From Sporosarcina sp. P32b (GTDB taxonomy: Bacteria > Bacillota > Bacilli > Bacillales_A > Planococcaceae): DNA of 33,779 nucleotides. Positions 1-8,296 of the stretch are shown in pieces. The translations under genes and the position numbers were made by a program. Below the pieces are notes generated by a model. It made no database searches and was not told the origin of the DNA. It saw only the letters and a program-made list of their open reading frames with translations. The DNA lies in contig NZ_PDZB01000029.1 of assembly GCF_002743335.1 (NCBI RefSeq), positions 1 through 33,779 on the forward strand, in the 5' to 3' direction. The stretch's first letter is position 1. Every line of letters starts with the position of its first letter.

Positions 1-76
1 ATGAGGTGGATAGGTCTGGGGTGTAAGTACGGCGACGTATGTAGCTGACAGATACTAATCGATCGAGGACTTAACC
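1..76 (+). rRNA. 23S ribosomal RNA, 3' end only
   Basis: The window opens inside a 23S rRNA gene. The terminal bases (ACTAATCGATCGAGGACTTA, then ACC) are the highly conserved 3' end of Bacillales 23S rRNA. Only about 76 bases are present; the rest lies to the left, so the rRNA operon is transcribed rightward into the 5S and tRNA genes. The exact mature end is approximate. Confidence 0.93.
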
Positions 77-157
77 TATTTTAAAAAGTAGTTACTTGAA
101 CTACACCAATGTCTTTTATTCAGTTTTGAGTGAATGAAATCTTTTTATGAAAAAGGA

Positions 158-185
158 TTGACTTTCTCACTCAGTTTGATATAAT
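158..185 (+). promoter_or_regulatory. Candidate sigma-A promoter between 23S and 5S
   Basis: TTGACT (158-163) and a perfect TATAAT (180-185) are separated by 16 bases. The expected start of transcription is near 192, about 14 bases before the mature 5S sequence. If active, it would let the 5S-tRNA array be transcribed without the upstream 16S-23S genes. The match is seen directly; activity is inference. Confidence 0.6.
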
Positions 186-205
186 AATCATGGCTTTGAA
201 AACAG

Positions 206-320
<115 letters not shown>

Positions 321-364
321 CTGTTAGACAAGTTATAAAGAATATTATAACCACATTACATTAT

Positions 365-439
365 TCCGCAGTAGCTCAGTGGTAGAGCAATCGGCTGTTA
401 ACCGATCGGTCGTAAGTTCGAGTCTTACCTGCGGAGCCA
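365..439 (+). tRNA. tRNA-Asn (GTT)
   Basis: Complete cloverleaf: acceptor TCCGCAG (365-371) pairs with CTGCGGA (429-435). Anticodon loop CTGTTAA gives GTT. The CCA end is encoded. First tRNA of the 16-gene array. Confidence 0.96.
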
Positions 440-443
440 TTAT

Positions 444-535
444 GGAGAGCTGTCCGAGTGGCCGAAGGAGCACGATTGGAAATCGTGTAGGCGGTTTGCG
501 CTGCCTCAAGGGTTCGAATCCCTTGCTCTCCGCCA
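444..535 (+). tRNA. tRNA-Ser (GGA)
   Basis: 92-base class II tRNA with a long variable arm. Acceptor GGAGAGC pairs with GCTCTCC (525-531). Anticodon loop TTGGAAA gives GGA. CCA is encoded. Confidence 0.96.
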
Positions 536-557
536 GATGTACACTTTCATTCTATAT

Positions 558-632
558 GGCCCCTTGGTCAAGCGGTTAAGACACCGCCCTTTCACGGCGG
601 TATCACGGGTTCGAATCCCGTAGGGGTCACCA
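558..632 (+). tRNA. tRNA-Glu (TTC)
   Basis: Acceptor GGCCCCT pairs with AGGGGTC (622-628, one G-T pair). Anticodon loop CTTTCAC gives TTC. CCA is encoded. Confidence 0.96.
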
Positions 633-682
633 ATTATTTTGAAAATGAAGTATTCACAAGAGTTGTTTTTCAATATAACCCA

Positions 683-758
683 GGAGGATTAGCTCAGCTG
701 GGAGAGCACCTGCCTTACAAGCAGGGGGTCGGCGGTTCGAGCCCGTCATCCTCCACCA
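683..758 (+). tRNA. tRNA-Val (TAC)
   Basis: Acceptor GGAGGAT pairs with ATCCTCC (748-754). Anticodon loop CTTACAA gives TAC. CCA is encoded. Confidence 0.96.
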
Positions 759-776
759 TTTATTTCATAGTATTAT

Positions 777-851
<75 letters not shown>

Positions 852-852
852 A

Positions 853-928
853 GGTCCCGTGGTGTAGCGGTTAACATGCCTGCCTGTCACGCAGGAGATC
901 GCGGGTTCGATTCCCGTCGGGACCGCCA
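853..928 (+). tRNA. tRNA-Asp (GTC)
   Basis: Acceptor GGTCCCG pairs with CGGGACC (918-924). Anticodon loop CTGTCAC gives GTC. CCA is encoded. It starts one base after the initiator tRNA ends. Confidence 0.96.
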
Positions 929-975
929 TTTTATACATACGCTTCGAAAAGCGTCTTTCTAAAAATAACAAATGT

Positions 976-1051
976 GGCTCAGTAGCTCAGTCGGTAGAGC
1001 AAAGGACTGAAAATCCTTGTGTCGGCGGTTCGATTCCGTCCTGAGCCACCA
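976..1051 (+). tRNA. tRNA-Phe (GAA)
   Basis: Acceptor GGCTCAG pairs with CTGAGCC (1041-1047). Anticodon loop CTGAAAA gives GAA. CCA is encoded. A small hairpin (939-954) lies in the spacer before it. Confidence 0.96.
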
Positions 1052-1058
1052 TTTATAT

Positions 1059-1131
<73 letters not shown>

Positions 1132-1139
1132 TCCTTACT

Positions 1140-1224
1140 GGTGGGGTAGCGAAGTGGCTAAACGCGGCGGACTGTAAATCCGCTCCCTCCGGGTTCGGCG
1201 GTTCGAATCCGTCCCCCACCACCA
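1140..1224 (+). tRNA. tRNA-Tyr (GTA)
   Basis: 85-base class II tRNA with a long variable arm. Acceptor GGTGGGG pairs with CCCCACC (1214-1220). Anticodon loop CTGTAAA gives GTA. CCA is encoded. Confidence 0.95.
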
Positions 1225-1227
1225 TTT

Positions 1228-1298
1228 AGGGGCATAGTTCAACGGTAGAATAGAGGTCTCCAAAACCTTTGGTGTGGGTTCGATTCCTACTGCCCCTG
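1228..1298 (+). tRNA. tRNA-Trp (CCA)
   Basis: Acceptor AGGGGCA pairs with TGCCCCT (1291-1297). Anticodon loop CTCCAAA gives CCA. The 3' CCA end is not encoded (TA follows the discriminator G). Confidence 0.95.
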
Positions 1299-1330
1299 TA
1301 TTTTTTAAATAAATAATAAATAATAATTGT

Positions 1331-1407
1331 GGCGGTCGTGGCGAAGTGGTTAACGCATCGGATTGTGATTCCGACATTCGGGGGTTCGATACCCCTCGTC
1401 CGCCCCA
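1331..1407 (+). tRNA. tRNA-His (GTG), copy 1
   Basis: It has the extra 5' G (G-1) opposite C73 that is typical of tRNA-His. Anticodon loop TTGTGAT gives GTG. CCA is encoded. Acceptor position 5 is T (1336) facing T68 (1399), a U-U mismatch that copy 2 does not have. The T loop TTCGATA also differs from copy 2. Confidence 0.93.
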
Positions 1408-1461
1408 TATTTTTTTAAAAATTATTAACACTCATTACTATACTGTAAGTGATCATAACAT

Positions 1462-1538
1462 GGCGGGCGTGGCGAAGTGGTTAACGCATCGGATTGTGAT
1501 TCCGACACTCGGGGGTTCAATTCCCCTCGTCCGCCCCA
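1462..1538 (+). tRNA. tRNA-His (GTG), copy 2
   Basis: Nearly identical to the copy 131 bases upstream, with G-1:C73 and anticodon GTG. Acceptor position 5 is G, giving a G-U pair with T68, so the stem is fully paired. T loop is TTCAATT. CCA is encoded. Confidence 0.95.
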
Positions 1539-1542
1539 TTAG

Positions 1543-1614
1543 TGGGGTATAGCCAAGCGGTAAGGCAACGGACTTTGACTCCGTCACTCGTTGGTTCGAA
1601 TCCAGCTACCCCAG
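1543..1614 (+). tRNA. tRNA-Gln (TTG)
   Basis: Acceptor TGGGGTA pairs with TACCCCA (1607-1613). Anticodon loop CTTTGAC gives TTG. The 3' CCA is not encoded (TCA follows). Confidence 0.95.
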
Positions 1615-1622
1615 TCAGTTTT

Positions 1623-1697
1623 GCGGAAGTAGTTCAGTGGTAGAATACGACCTTGCCAAGGTCGGGGTCGCGGGTTCGAATCCCGTCTTCCGCTCCA
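1623..1697 (+). tRNA. tRNA-Gly (GCC)
   Basis: Acceptor GCGGAAG pairs with CTTCCGC (1687-1693). Anticodon loop TTGCCAA gives GCC. CCA is encoded. Confidence 0.96.
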
Positions 1698-1704
1698 CTA
1701 TGTT

Positions 1705-1775
1705 GGCGGCATAGCCAAGCGGTAAGGCACGGGTCTGCAACACCCTTACCACCGGTTCGATTCCGGTTGCCGCCT
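1705..1775 (+). tRNA. tRNA-Cys (GCA)
   Basis: Acceptor GGCGGCA pairs with TGCCGCC (1768-1774). Anticodon loop CTGCAAC gives GCA. The CCA end is not encoded. Confidence 0.95.
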
Positions 1776-1804
1776 TATAATTTTATATAGTTACTTTAAC
1801 ACGT

Positions 1805-1885
1805 GCCCGAGTGGTGGAATGGCAGACACGTCGCACTCAAAATGCGATGCCGCGAGGCGTGCCGGTTCAAGTCCGGCCTCGGGTA
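1805..1885 (+). tRNA. tRNA-Leu (CAA)
   Basis: Class II tRNA with a long variable arm. Acceptor GCCCGAG pairs with CTCGGGT (1878-1884, G1-U72 wobble). Anticodon loop CTCAAAA gives CAA. CCA is not encoded. Last tRNA of the array. Confidence 0.94.
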
Positions 1886-1890
1886 TCACT

Positions 1891-1922
1891 AAAAGAACAC
1901 AGCATATGCTGTGTTCTTTTTT
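1891..1922 (+). terminator. Terminator of the rRNA-tRNA operon
   Basis: A perfect palindrome, AAAAGAACACAGCA and its complement around TATA, is followed by a T run. It lies six bases after tRNA-Leu and closes the operon. The symmetric A and T flanks could also stop transcription from the right. Confidence 0.9.
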
Positions 1923-2236
1923 ATATTTAAAAAAGTGAGAGTAGTCGTTGCCCATCAAAAGAGGTTACAGCGAGCTGTAGAGGCTTCTTGTAAAGAAGCG
2001 TTGGTACAATACATATCATGAACCTTAGGCGTGGCTGAATAGGGCTCATAGGCGAATGTGTAGATCTTGAGCTATTCAGGAGTAAATGAGAAACAAATAA
2101 CATAGAGTAAACGAGTTTCTAAAGAGGCATGAGGGGTTTTATATCAATGCTTTATATAAAAGTTTCTAAAATACGTTGGAATTCAGTGATTTAACGTTTT
2201 TCTAGTAAAGGATAGAAAATTTTTCACTCGTTAAGT
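1923..2236. other. Gene-free spacer
   Basis: About 310 bases between the tRNA terminator and the leftward pucB-like gene. I see no credible reading frame with a ribosome binding site. A small hairpin (GCTTCTT-GTA-AAGAAGC, 1983-1999) and AT-rich inverted segments near 2130-2160 are the only visible structure. Any terminator for the leftward genes would lie here, but no clear one is seen. Confidence 0.5.
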
Positions 2237-2842
2237 TTATTCCAATACTTTAAGAGTTTCGTAATCCTCCCTTGTATCGATATCGAATACCAGTCTTTTG
2301 TCGTTACAATTCAAAAACGTTCCTTGTTGAAGAAAATCACCTTGTAAAATTGCCCGTGCACCTTTATCTCCATGTAACTTCAAAAGGTCTGGATACATGG
2401 AGGAAGAAAATAGAACGGGTGGCGTAATAGCCTGTTCGGATGTAGTGGCTACGAATTTGCAGGCGGGTTTTTCACTCATGCAAGTAATCATCTCGGAAAG
2501 CATTTGAACCGTTATAAAAGGTTGATCGGCAAGCATGACAAGTACGCCATCGGCAAGATGTTCTCGAGCATGTTGAATGCCATAGCGCAAAGACTCAGAA
2601 AGGCCTTCATTTGAAGTAGGGCATTGGATGATTGAGCATTTAGCATGGGCCTTCATATGTGAAGGAATCCATTCCATATCGTCTGTATCTTTTATAATTA
2701 CATAGACTTCGTCAAGTGGTGATTTCAATGCAGTTTCAAGTGCCAAGCTTCCGAGAGACATAGTACCAATAGGCAATGCTAATTTATGAGTACCCATTCG
2801 AGTGCTGTTTCCGGCGGCCAGATAAACGCCAACGATTTTCAT
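2237..2842 (-). CDS. pucB: MobA/MocA-like nucleotidyltransferase, xanthine dehydrogenase cofactor maturation
   Basis: 201 residues, a full-length NTP-transferase of the MobA/MocA type. The N-terminal signature LAAGNSTRMGTHKLALP (about 8-24) binds the nucleotide, and LADQPFI (about 104-110) carries the metal-binding Asp. Family members attach CMP or GMP to molybdopterin, producing the dinucleotide cofactor needed by xanthine dehydrogenase-type enzymes; which nucleotide is used here cannot be told from sequence alone. The ATG overlaps the stop of the upstream XdhC-type gene by four bases, so the two are translationally coupled. Divergent enzyme subunit genes at 5118-8805 support the role. The symbol follows B. 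subtilis pucB by context. Confidence 0.85.
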   Translation of the reverse strand: MKIVGVYLAAGNSTRMGTHKLALPIGTMSLGSLALETALKSPLDEVYVIIKDTDDMEWIPSHMKAHAKCSIIQCPTSNEGLSESLRYGIQHAREHLADGVLVMLADQPFITVQMLSEMITCMSEKPACKFVATTSEQAITPPVLFSSSMYPDLLKLHGDKGARAILQGDFLQQGTFLNCNDKRLVFDIDTREDYETLKVLE

Positions 2843-3873
2843 ATTAATTTCCCCCGTCGCACAGCAATGAGTTCCGCTACGATACTGACAGCGATTTCTT
2901 CAGGTCCATCCGCTCCAATAGATAATCCTACTGGTGAATGAACACTATTTGGAAGTACTCCATCAAATAGGCGCTTCGTTCTTTTTTTTGATCCTAAAAT
3001 GCCGAAATACAATAACTTGTGTAGAAGTAACTGCCGTCCAATGTCAACGTCTAATTGAAAATCATGTGTCATGAGTACAACTGAATCCAACGGGCTAAAT
3101 TTTGTATTTGAGAGTAGCTTTCTAACATCGCCAATTTGAATAGATGTTGCAGTTGGAAAGTGCACTTCATTACAAACATTGCTTCGCCAATCCAAAAGGT
3201 GGACCGCATAACCGAGATTCTCTGAAAGCCGTGCAAGTGGTCTTGCGTCGAGGCCAGCTCCAATTAAATAAAGTAAGGGTTGTGGCCAAACAAGCTGAAA
3301 ATATACTAATTCTTCATCGAAGTACATTTGTTCAGCTTTTCTTTGAAACGGTATAATGTTATTAAAATTCAGTGTAACGTCTGATTGAATTTCCCCACAT
3401 CGAATTCCATCTGCGGTTATACATCCATACTGTTTGTAGTCTGTTATGGATTGGAGAAAGTATGTAGGTTCATTGGATTGCATCTGCTTGTGTAGAAAAT
3501 CAAGGACATCTCGAAAATCCTCATCAATATCACGTACCAATACTGTGACAACGCCGTTACATCCTGCACCACGTCCCCAATCAAGGTCGTCTTCAGAACT
3601 TAAATCATATTCAACAGTAACCACTTTGCCTGTCCTAAATAATTGTGTTGCACGACCATGTAAATCATTTTCTAAGCAACCACCGCTTATCATTCCGATT
3701 TGTGCACCGCTCTCTTGAATAAGCATCCACGTACCTTCCTTTCGATAGGAGGATCCATCCACATTAACTATCATTGCAAGCACAGCGGGTTGGGTATCAA
3801 CCAAGACCGTTTCAATTATTTGCTGAATAGATTTCAATTTTTCACCTTCATCCTTTTTAATTACCTTATCCAT
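2839..3873 (-). CDS. pucA: XdhC/CoxI-type molybdoenzyme maturation factor
   Basis: 344 residues with the two XdhC modules. The N-terminal CoxI-like part contains SYRKEGTWMLI and the GMISGGCLE motif (about 46-86). A C-terminal Rossmann-like part contains LIGAGLDARPLARL and VLMTHDF. XdhC proteins bind the mature molybdenum cofactor, help add the equatorial sulfur, and deliver it to xanthine dehydrogenase. It is the first gene of a leftward pair with the nucleotidyltransferase and is divergent from the enzyme operon. The ATG at 3873 has only a weak upstream AGGT. An in-frame TTG at 3837 (codon 13) is preceded by AAGGTG at good spacing and may be the real start, giving 332 residues. Confidence 0.88.
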   Translation of the reverse strand: MDKVIKKDEGEKLKSIQQIIETVLVDTQPAVLAMIVNVDGSSYRKEGTWMLIQESGAQIGMISGGCLENDLHGRATQLFRTGKVVTVEYDLSSEDDLDWGRGAGCNGVVTVLVRDIDEDFRDVLDFLHKQMQSNEPTYFLQSITDYKQYGCITADGIRCGEIQSDVTLNFNNIIPFQRKAEQMYFDEELVYFQLVWPQPLLYLIGAGLDARPLARLSENLGYAVHLLDWRSNVCNEVHFPTATSIQIGDVRKLLSNTKFSPLDSVVLMTHDFQLDVDIGRQLLLHKLLYFGILGSKKRTKRLFDGVLPNSVHSPVGLSIGADGPEEIAVSIVAELIAVRRGKLI

Positions 3874-3976
3874 TACGTAAACCTATTATTCATTTTTAAA
3901 TATCATCTTCACATTATAAATTGGGCTTGGGATGGTTAGAATATGGAAGATCTATACTATTTCGAGGAGGTTGCAT

Positions 3977-4855
3977 GTGGGCACTTACTTACTTCCAGTT
4001 ATCATCGGGATTATTTTTGGCTTTGTTGCGCGAATGCTTTTATTACGTACTGATTTTCGGCAATATCCAACCTATCCTACTGGCAGGATTATTCATCTTT
4101 CCTTTGGATTCATTTCTGCTTTCATCGGTGCTGTAGCAATTCCCGCTGTTTTAGAATCAGACTGGACTGCCGTTACGTTTCTTGGCCTTGCAGCGACCCA
4201 GTTCCGTGAAGTTAGAAAAATGGAAAGGGAATCTCTTGAGAAAATCGATACATTCGAACTTGTGAAGCGTGGTGCACCTTTTGTTGAAGGAATGGCGCAG
4301 GCTTTTGAAAGCCGAAATTATTTAGTAATGTTCACGGCACTTGTGACTACATTGTGTGCCGTATTTTCATTTTGGATAGGAATTATCGGTGGGATTCTCA
4401 TGCTGGTTGTTGTGAAGTTCAATATGGCGGGGAAGTTTTTGAGTGATATCGCAGATGTTAAAGAAGCGGCAATCCGCTTTGAAGGGCCAACGCTTTTCGT
4501 TGACGATATATTAATTAAAAATGTGGGATTAGAGGATACGAGAAAAATCATTACCGAACAAGCGGTGGGTGCAATCGTTACACCGAAAAATCAAAACAGT
4601 ATTGTTACATTGTCTTTTCTAGGACAGCGACAGGCGATGCTACATCATGTGGCTACTATTCTGGGGAGTTACCTTGACTCTGGTGAACCAGCTTTAATTC
4701 CGCTTACGAAGAGGGATATGGCAGACGGACGAATCGCATTGTTTTTCTTGCCACGGGAAAAGGATTTTAATCAGATTAAAGCAGTGTTAGATAAAGTTCC
4801 TGTTCTAGATAGTGCAATTCGGATGCCAAAGGAAGCGGATAAGCACAACTCGTAA
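3977..4855 (+). CDS. YIEGIA-family multi-pass membrane protein
   Basis: 292 residues from a GTG start at 3977, chosen because GAGGAGG (3964-3970) lies six bases before it. The upstream in-frame ATG at 3932 has no ribosome binding site. Four to five hydrophobic segments lie in the first 150 residues (about 3-22, 38-59, 115-150), followed by a soluble C-terminal half. FVEGMA at about 102-107 resembles the YIEGIA motif that names this Bacillales family. The function of the family is not established. Next to it is the small gene that usually accompanies YIEGIA proteins. Finding the pair at the head of a xanthine dehydrogenase operon is unexpected; co-transcription is likely because no terminator separates them. 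Confidence 0.75.
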   Translation: MGTYLLPVIIGIIFGFVARMLLLRTDFRQYPTYPTGRIIHLSFGFISAFIGAVAIPAVLESDWTAVTFLGLAATQFREVRKMERESLEKIDTFELVKRGAPFVEGMAQAFESRNYLVMFTALVTTLCAVFSFWIGIIGGILMLVVVKFNMAGKFLSDIADVKEAAIRFEGPTLFVDDILIKNVGLEDTRKIITEQAVGAIVTPKNQNSIVTLSFLGQRQAMLHHVATILGSYLDSGEPALIPLTKRDMADGRIALFFLPREKDFNQIKAVLDKVPVLDSAIRMPKEADKHNS

Positions 4856-4900
4856 AATAAAAGAAACATATGTGGATTAAGTATTAGGGAGTTGACTAAA

Positions 4901-5092
4901 TTGGGGAATGAGCATGCTGAAATTATTGCAGTCATTACGATAAAGCCGGAAGTGATTAAAGGGGGAGGCGCACCTGTATTCGTAGTGATAGATGAAAAGG
5001 AATTACAAGAAACTAGTATGACGATTGAGAAAGTGATGGATGCTTCAGCTCATGAAATTAATAAGGACACAATCATTATCGTAGCTCGGTAA
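4901..5092 (+). CDS. Small YIEGIA-partner ('capping complex subunit') protein
   Basis: 63 residues, soluble, with a predicted alpha/beta pattern (EIIAVITIKPEVIKGGGAP, then FVVIDEKELQ and TIIIVAR). Position right after the YIEGIA-like gene and size match the protein that public annotation calls capping complex subunit for YIEGIA; this identification is from memory of the family. The TTG at 4901 is preferred because AGGGAG ends nine bases before it; the in-frame TTG at 4892 would touch the ribosome binding site. The spacing of 25 bases to the next gene, which has its own AGGAGG, suggests one operon with the enzyme subunits. Confidence 0.65.
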   Translation: MGNEHAEIIAVITIKPEVIKGGGAPVFVVIDEKELQETSMTIEKVMDASAHEINKDTIIIVAR

Positions 5093-5117
5093 CTATAGTT
5101 TAGGAGGCGTTAAATGA

Positions 5118-7463
5118 ATGGCGAATAAATCTTGGTCCACAGTTGGAAAACCTGAACAACGGATAGATGCGGTGGAAAAATCGACAGGAAAAGTTAGGTA
5201 CATAGGGGATTACTCAGCTCCTGGACTTATGCACGCCAAACTTGTGAAAAGCACACAGGCCCATGCAAAAATTATCTCCATAGATACGACTGAAGCATGG
5301 AAAATGCCCGGCGTGCGTGCGATTATTACTGGTAAAATGTTTCCGTTCCATATAGGACCTATATTGGCAGACCGGCCTCCATTGGCATTTGAGAAAGTCC
5401 GTTATTATGGGGAACCTGTAGCGATTATCGTAGCGGATCATGAACATCAGGCAAAACATGCAACCGAGAAAGTGAAAGTTGTATATGAACCTTTACCTAT
5501 TGTGAACTCCGTGCAACAGGCATTTTTAAAAGACGCGCCACTTGTACATGACAATGCTGAACAATACACGAAAATTATAAGCGATGTCTATCCGAAAGCG
5601 TCTACAAATATTGGTAGCCATATTAAAATTCGTAAAGGTGACTTTGATACGGCTTGGGCAAATAGTGAAGAAACCATCACAGCGACGTATTCATTTAATC
5701 TTTCAGATCATGTCGCGATGGAAACAAGAAGTACACGAGTTGAAATTAATCCAGCGGGAAAAGTCATTGTCCACTCTTGTAGTCAGTCTCCATTTACAAT
5801 AAAAAAAGTACTCAACCAATTTTTTAATGTCGAGGTTGGAGATATCCTCGTTCACATTCCGATGGTAGGGGGTGCGTTTGGTGGAAAGGGAACAGTTCAG
5901 TTGGAACCACTAGCTTATTTGGCTTCGAAAGCAGTGGGTGGAAAAGTAGTGAAATTGGAGTTCGATAGGGAAGAAGATATGACAACAGCCCCTTGTCGTA
6001 TTGGTTTCGACGCAACCGTCCAACTTGGGGTAACGAAAGAAGGCAAATTGGTTGCGGGGAAATATACGTATTTACTTGATTCAGGTGCGTATTCTGATCA
6101 AGCTGCGGGGATTACAAGAGCAGCGGCACTTGATTGTACAGGTCCTTACAATATTCCAAATGTATGGTGTGACTCATATTGCATGTATACGAATCATCCT
6201 TTTGCGACTTCATTTAGGGGATATGGACATCCCGAGTTAACGTTTGCAGTTGAACGAACAATGGATCAGCTTGCTGAGAAGTTGCAAATGGATCCACTTC
6301 AGCTTCGTATGATCAATGGTATTAAACCAGGACATACAACTCCCACACAAACCGTCTTGACAGCGAATAATATTGGCGATTTGGAGAAATGCATTCACCG
6401 TGCTAAAGAGCTAATCAAGTGGGATGAAGGACAAAAAGTTCAAAGTGGAAAAAACAAAGTGCGCACAAAAGGGATTAGTACGTTTTGGAAAACTTCCACG
6501 ACGGCTACAAATGCACAGGCAGGCGCCATTATTATTTTTGAAGCAGACGGTAGCGTGAATTTAAATTGTGCAGCGATAGAGTTAGGACAAGGAACTAAAA
6601 CGATACTCGGACAAATTCTTGCAGAAAAGCTAGGCATGGACATGAATAAAGTTCATGTCACAATGGAAGTCAATACACAATACGACCCTCACCAATGGCG
6701 TACCGTTGCGAGCAGTTCAACTTTCTTGGCGGGAAAGGCCGTCGTATTCGCTGCAGATCATGCAATTGCTCAGTTAAAGAAAACAGCTGCCGTTGTGTTG
6801 CAATGTTCTCCTGATGACTTAGAAGTTGGCGGTGGAAGGGTGTACTTAAAGCCTGATCCTACATTTGGTGTGGATATTAAGGATATTTCCTTAGGTTATA
6901 CGTATCCAAGTGGGCATTCAATAGAAGGACAAATTGTCGGTATCGGGAAACATATACAGCGACATTTAACGCCGATGGATCAACAAACCGGTTTTGGGAA
7001 GCCCGGACCGTGGTGGTCGGTTGGTGTACAAGCTATAGAAATTGAATTAGACACAAGGGATTTTACGTATTCTATTTTAAAAGGCGTCACGGTCCTTGAC
7101 GGAGGAACCATTATTAATCCTATGACAGCCACACAACAAATGCGTGGCGGCATGTATATGGGCTTGAGTTATGCGACAAGCGAAAAGTTTGTCTTTGATG
7201 AACAGGGGATTGTACAAAATTCAGACCTTCGGGGTTATCCAATGTTGCGTTATGGTGAACAACCAACAGAATATCTTGTGGATTTTATCGAGAGCCCCGC
7301 AATAGATGGACCTTTTGGTGCCCGTGGAATAGGTGAATATGGCGTTATTGGAGCACCCGCATGCTTGGCCAACAGTCTTTCCATTGCAGCTGATGTGGAG
7401 TTAAATGAATTGCCGCTTACACCAGAATCTATTTGGCAAAAGAAGAAGGAGGGAACTAAATGA
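5118..7463 (+). CDS. pucD: Xanthine dehydrogenase-family molybdenum-binding subunit
   Basis: 781 residues, the full length of a stand-alone large subunit. The aldehyde oxidase/xanthine dehydrogenase a/b hammerhead fold covers about 20-130. Molybdopterin-binding motifs follow: GGAFGGKG near 250, FRGYGHPE near 366, GQGTKT near 491, and GARGIGEYG near 734, where the Glu of GIGE is the expected catalytic base. The enzyme would hydroxylate a purine such as hypoxanthine or xanthine at the molybdenum centre and pass electrons to the FeS and FAD subunits. Substrate is inferred from accessory genes and overall similarity; other purine or heterocycle hydroxylases are possible. ATG at 5118 follows AGGAGG by ten bases. 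The stop overlaps the next ATG (ATGA). Confidence 0.9.
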   Translation: MANKSWSTVGKPEQRIDAVEKSTGKVRYIGDYSAPGLMHAKLVKSTQAHAKIISIDTTEAWKMPGVRAIITGKMFPFHIGPILADRPPLAFEKVRYYGEPVAIIVADHEHQAKHATEKVKVVYEPLPIVNSVQQAFLKDAPLVHDNAEQYTKIISDVYPKASTNIGSHIKIRKGDFDTAWANSEETITATYSFNLSDHVAMETRSTRVEINPAGKVIVHSCSQSPFTIKKVLNQFFNVEVGDILVHIPMVGGAFGGKGTVQLEPLAYLASKAVGGKVVKLEFDREEDMTTAPCRIGFDATVQLGVTKEGKLVAGKYTYLLDSGAYSDQAAGITRAAALDCTGPYNIPNVWCDSYCMYTNHPFATSFRGYGHPELTFAVERTMDQLAEKLQMDPLQLRMINGIKPGHTTPTQTVLTANNIGDLEKCIHRAKELIKWDEGQKVQSGKNKVRTKGISTFWKTSTTATNAQAGAIIIFEADGSVNLNCAAIELGQGTKTILGQILAEKLGMDMNKVHVTMEVNTQYDPHQWRTVASSSTFLAGKAVVFAADHAIAQLKKTAAVVLQCSPDDLEVGGGRVYLKPDPTFGVDIKDISLGYTYPSGHSIEGQIVGIGKHIQRHLTPMDQQTGFGKPGPWWSVGVQAIEIELDTRDFTYSILKGVTVLDGGTIINPMTATQQMRGGMYMGLSYATSEKFVFDEQGIVQNSDLRGYPMLRYGEQPTEYLVDFIESPAIDGPFGARGIGEYGVIGAPACLANSLSIAADVELNELPLTPESIWQKKKEGTK

Positions 7464-8296
7464 TTTCTTTTGATTTTATGTACTTTCAACCTTCTTCTAT
7501 TACTGAAACAATTGATATGTACAACGGGGTTCATGAACAAGGTGAAAAAGCTATGTACATCTCCGGTGGCACTGAATTTATTACCTTTGCCCGTACGAAT
7601 AAGGTTTATGCAGATGTGATAATTGATAGTAAAGGAATTCCCGAATGTAATGTGTTGGAAATGCGAAATGATGATGTAGTAATTGGAGCGGCAGTTTCAT
7701 TAAATAAAATTACCAATTCCAACCTATTTCCATTTCTAGGAGCAACCGTTAAACAAATTGCAGATCACACCTCGCGAAACAAAATTACGATCGGTGGGAA
7801 TATTAATAGTGAATTGATATATAAGGAAAGTGTTTTACCGCTTTTGCTAGTAGATGCGAGAGTAAAAGTTGTGAAGGGGACTGATGTAAGAGTTGTCTCC
7901 TTGAAGTCCCTATTTGATAGGAAAATGAAACTGTCTCCAGGGGAACTGCTTCTTCAAATTATTATTGATTCATCCTATATCGAGTTGCCGTATATAAGTT
8001 TAAAAAGAACCAAGTTTTCGAAAGTAGGCTATCCTGTCGTGTCAGTGGCGGCAATTTTGAAGGAAAATCAATTACGAGTTGCTTTTAGCGGTGTGTGTGA
8101 TTATCCTTTCAGATCTGATGAAATAGAGGCGATACTAAATGATTCAACCATCCCTATTGTGGATAGAATAGACAAAGTCCTGGGCAATCTACCTTCAAGT
8201 ATCGTGGATGATCTTCAAGGTTCTAGAGAGTACAGGTCATTTGTATTGAAAAATGTATTACTAGACGTCATGGAAGAAATGGAGATGGGCGAATGA
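7460..8296 (+). CDS. pucC: Xanthine dehydrogenase FAD-binding subunit
   Basis: 278 residues, the CoxM/XdhB-type medium subunit. The N-terminal FAD domain shows ISGGTEFITFAR (about 34-45) and the flavin/pyrophosphate motif TIGGNINS (about 111-118), where family members have TIGGNI/LA. The C-terminal CO dehydrogenase flavoprotein domain covers the last 100 residues. It moves electrons from the FeS subunit to NAD or another acceptor. Overlaps by four bases with both neighbours give strict translational coupling of the three subunits. The C-terminal half is shorter and less conserved than in many homologues, so alignment there is weaker. Confidence 0.88.
   Translation: MISFDFMYFQPSSITETIDMYNGVHEQGEKAMYISGGTEFITFARTNKVYADVIIDSKGIPECNVLEMRNDDVVIGAAVSLNKITNSNLFPFLGATVKQIADHTSRNKITIGGNINSELIYKESVLPLLLVDARVKVVKGTDVRVVSLKSLFDRKMKLSPGELLLQIIIDSSYIELPYISLKRTKFSKVGYPVVSVAAILKENQLRVAFSGVCDYPFRSDEIEAILNDSTIPIVDRIDKVLGNLPSSIVDDLQGSREYRSFVLKNVLLDVMEEMEMGE

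Noticed and set aside
939..954. Small hairpin between tRNA-Asp and tRNA-Phe as a terminator
   Set aside because: The stem is only six base pairs and the following CTTTCT is not a proper T run; processing hairpin at most.
3921..4136. Frame using the ATG at 3975 next to GAGGAGG
   Set aside because: It is out of frame with the long YIEGIA-like gene and yields a short product; the GTG at 3977 fits the same site.
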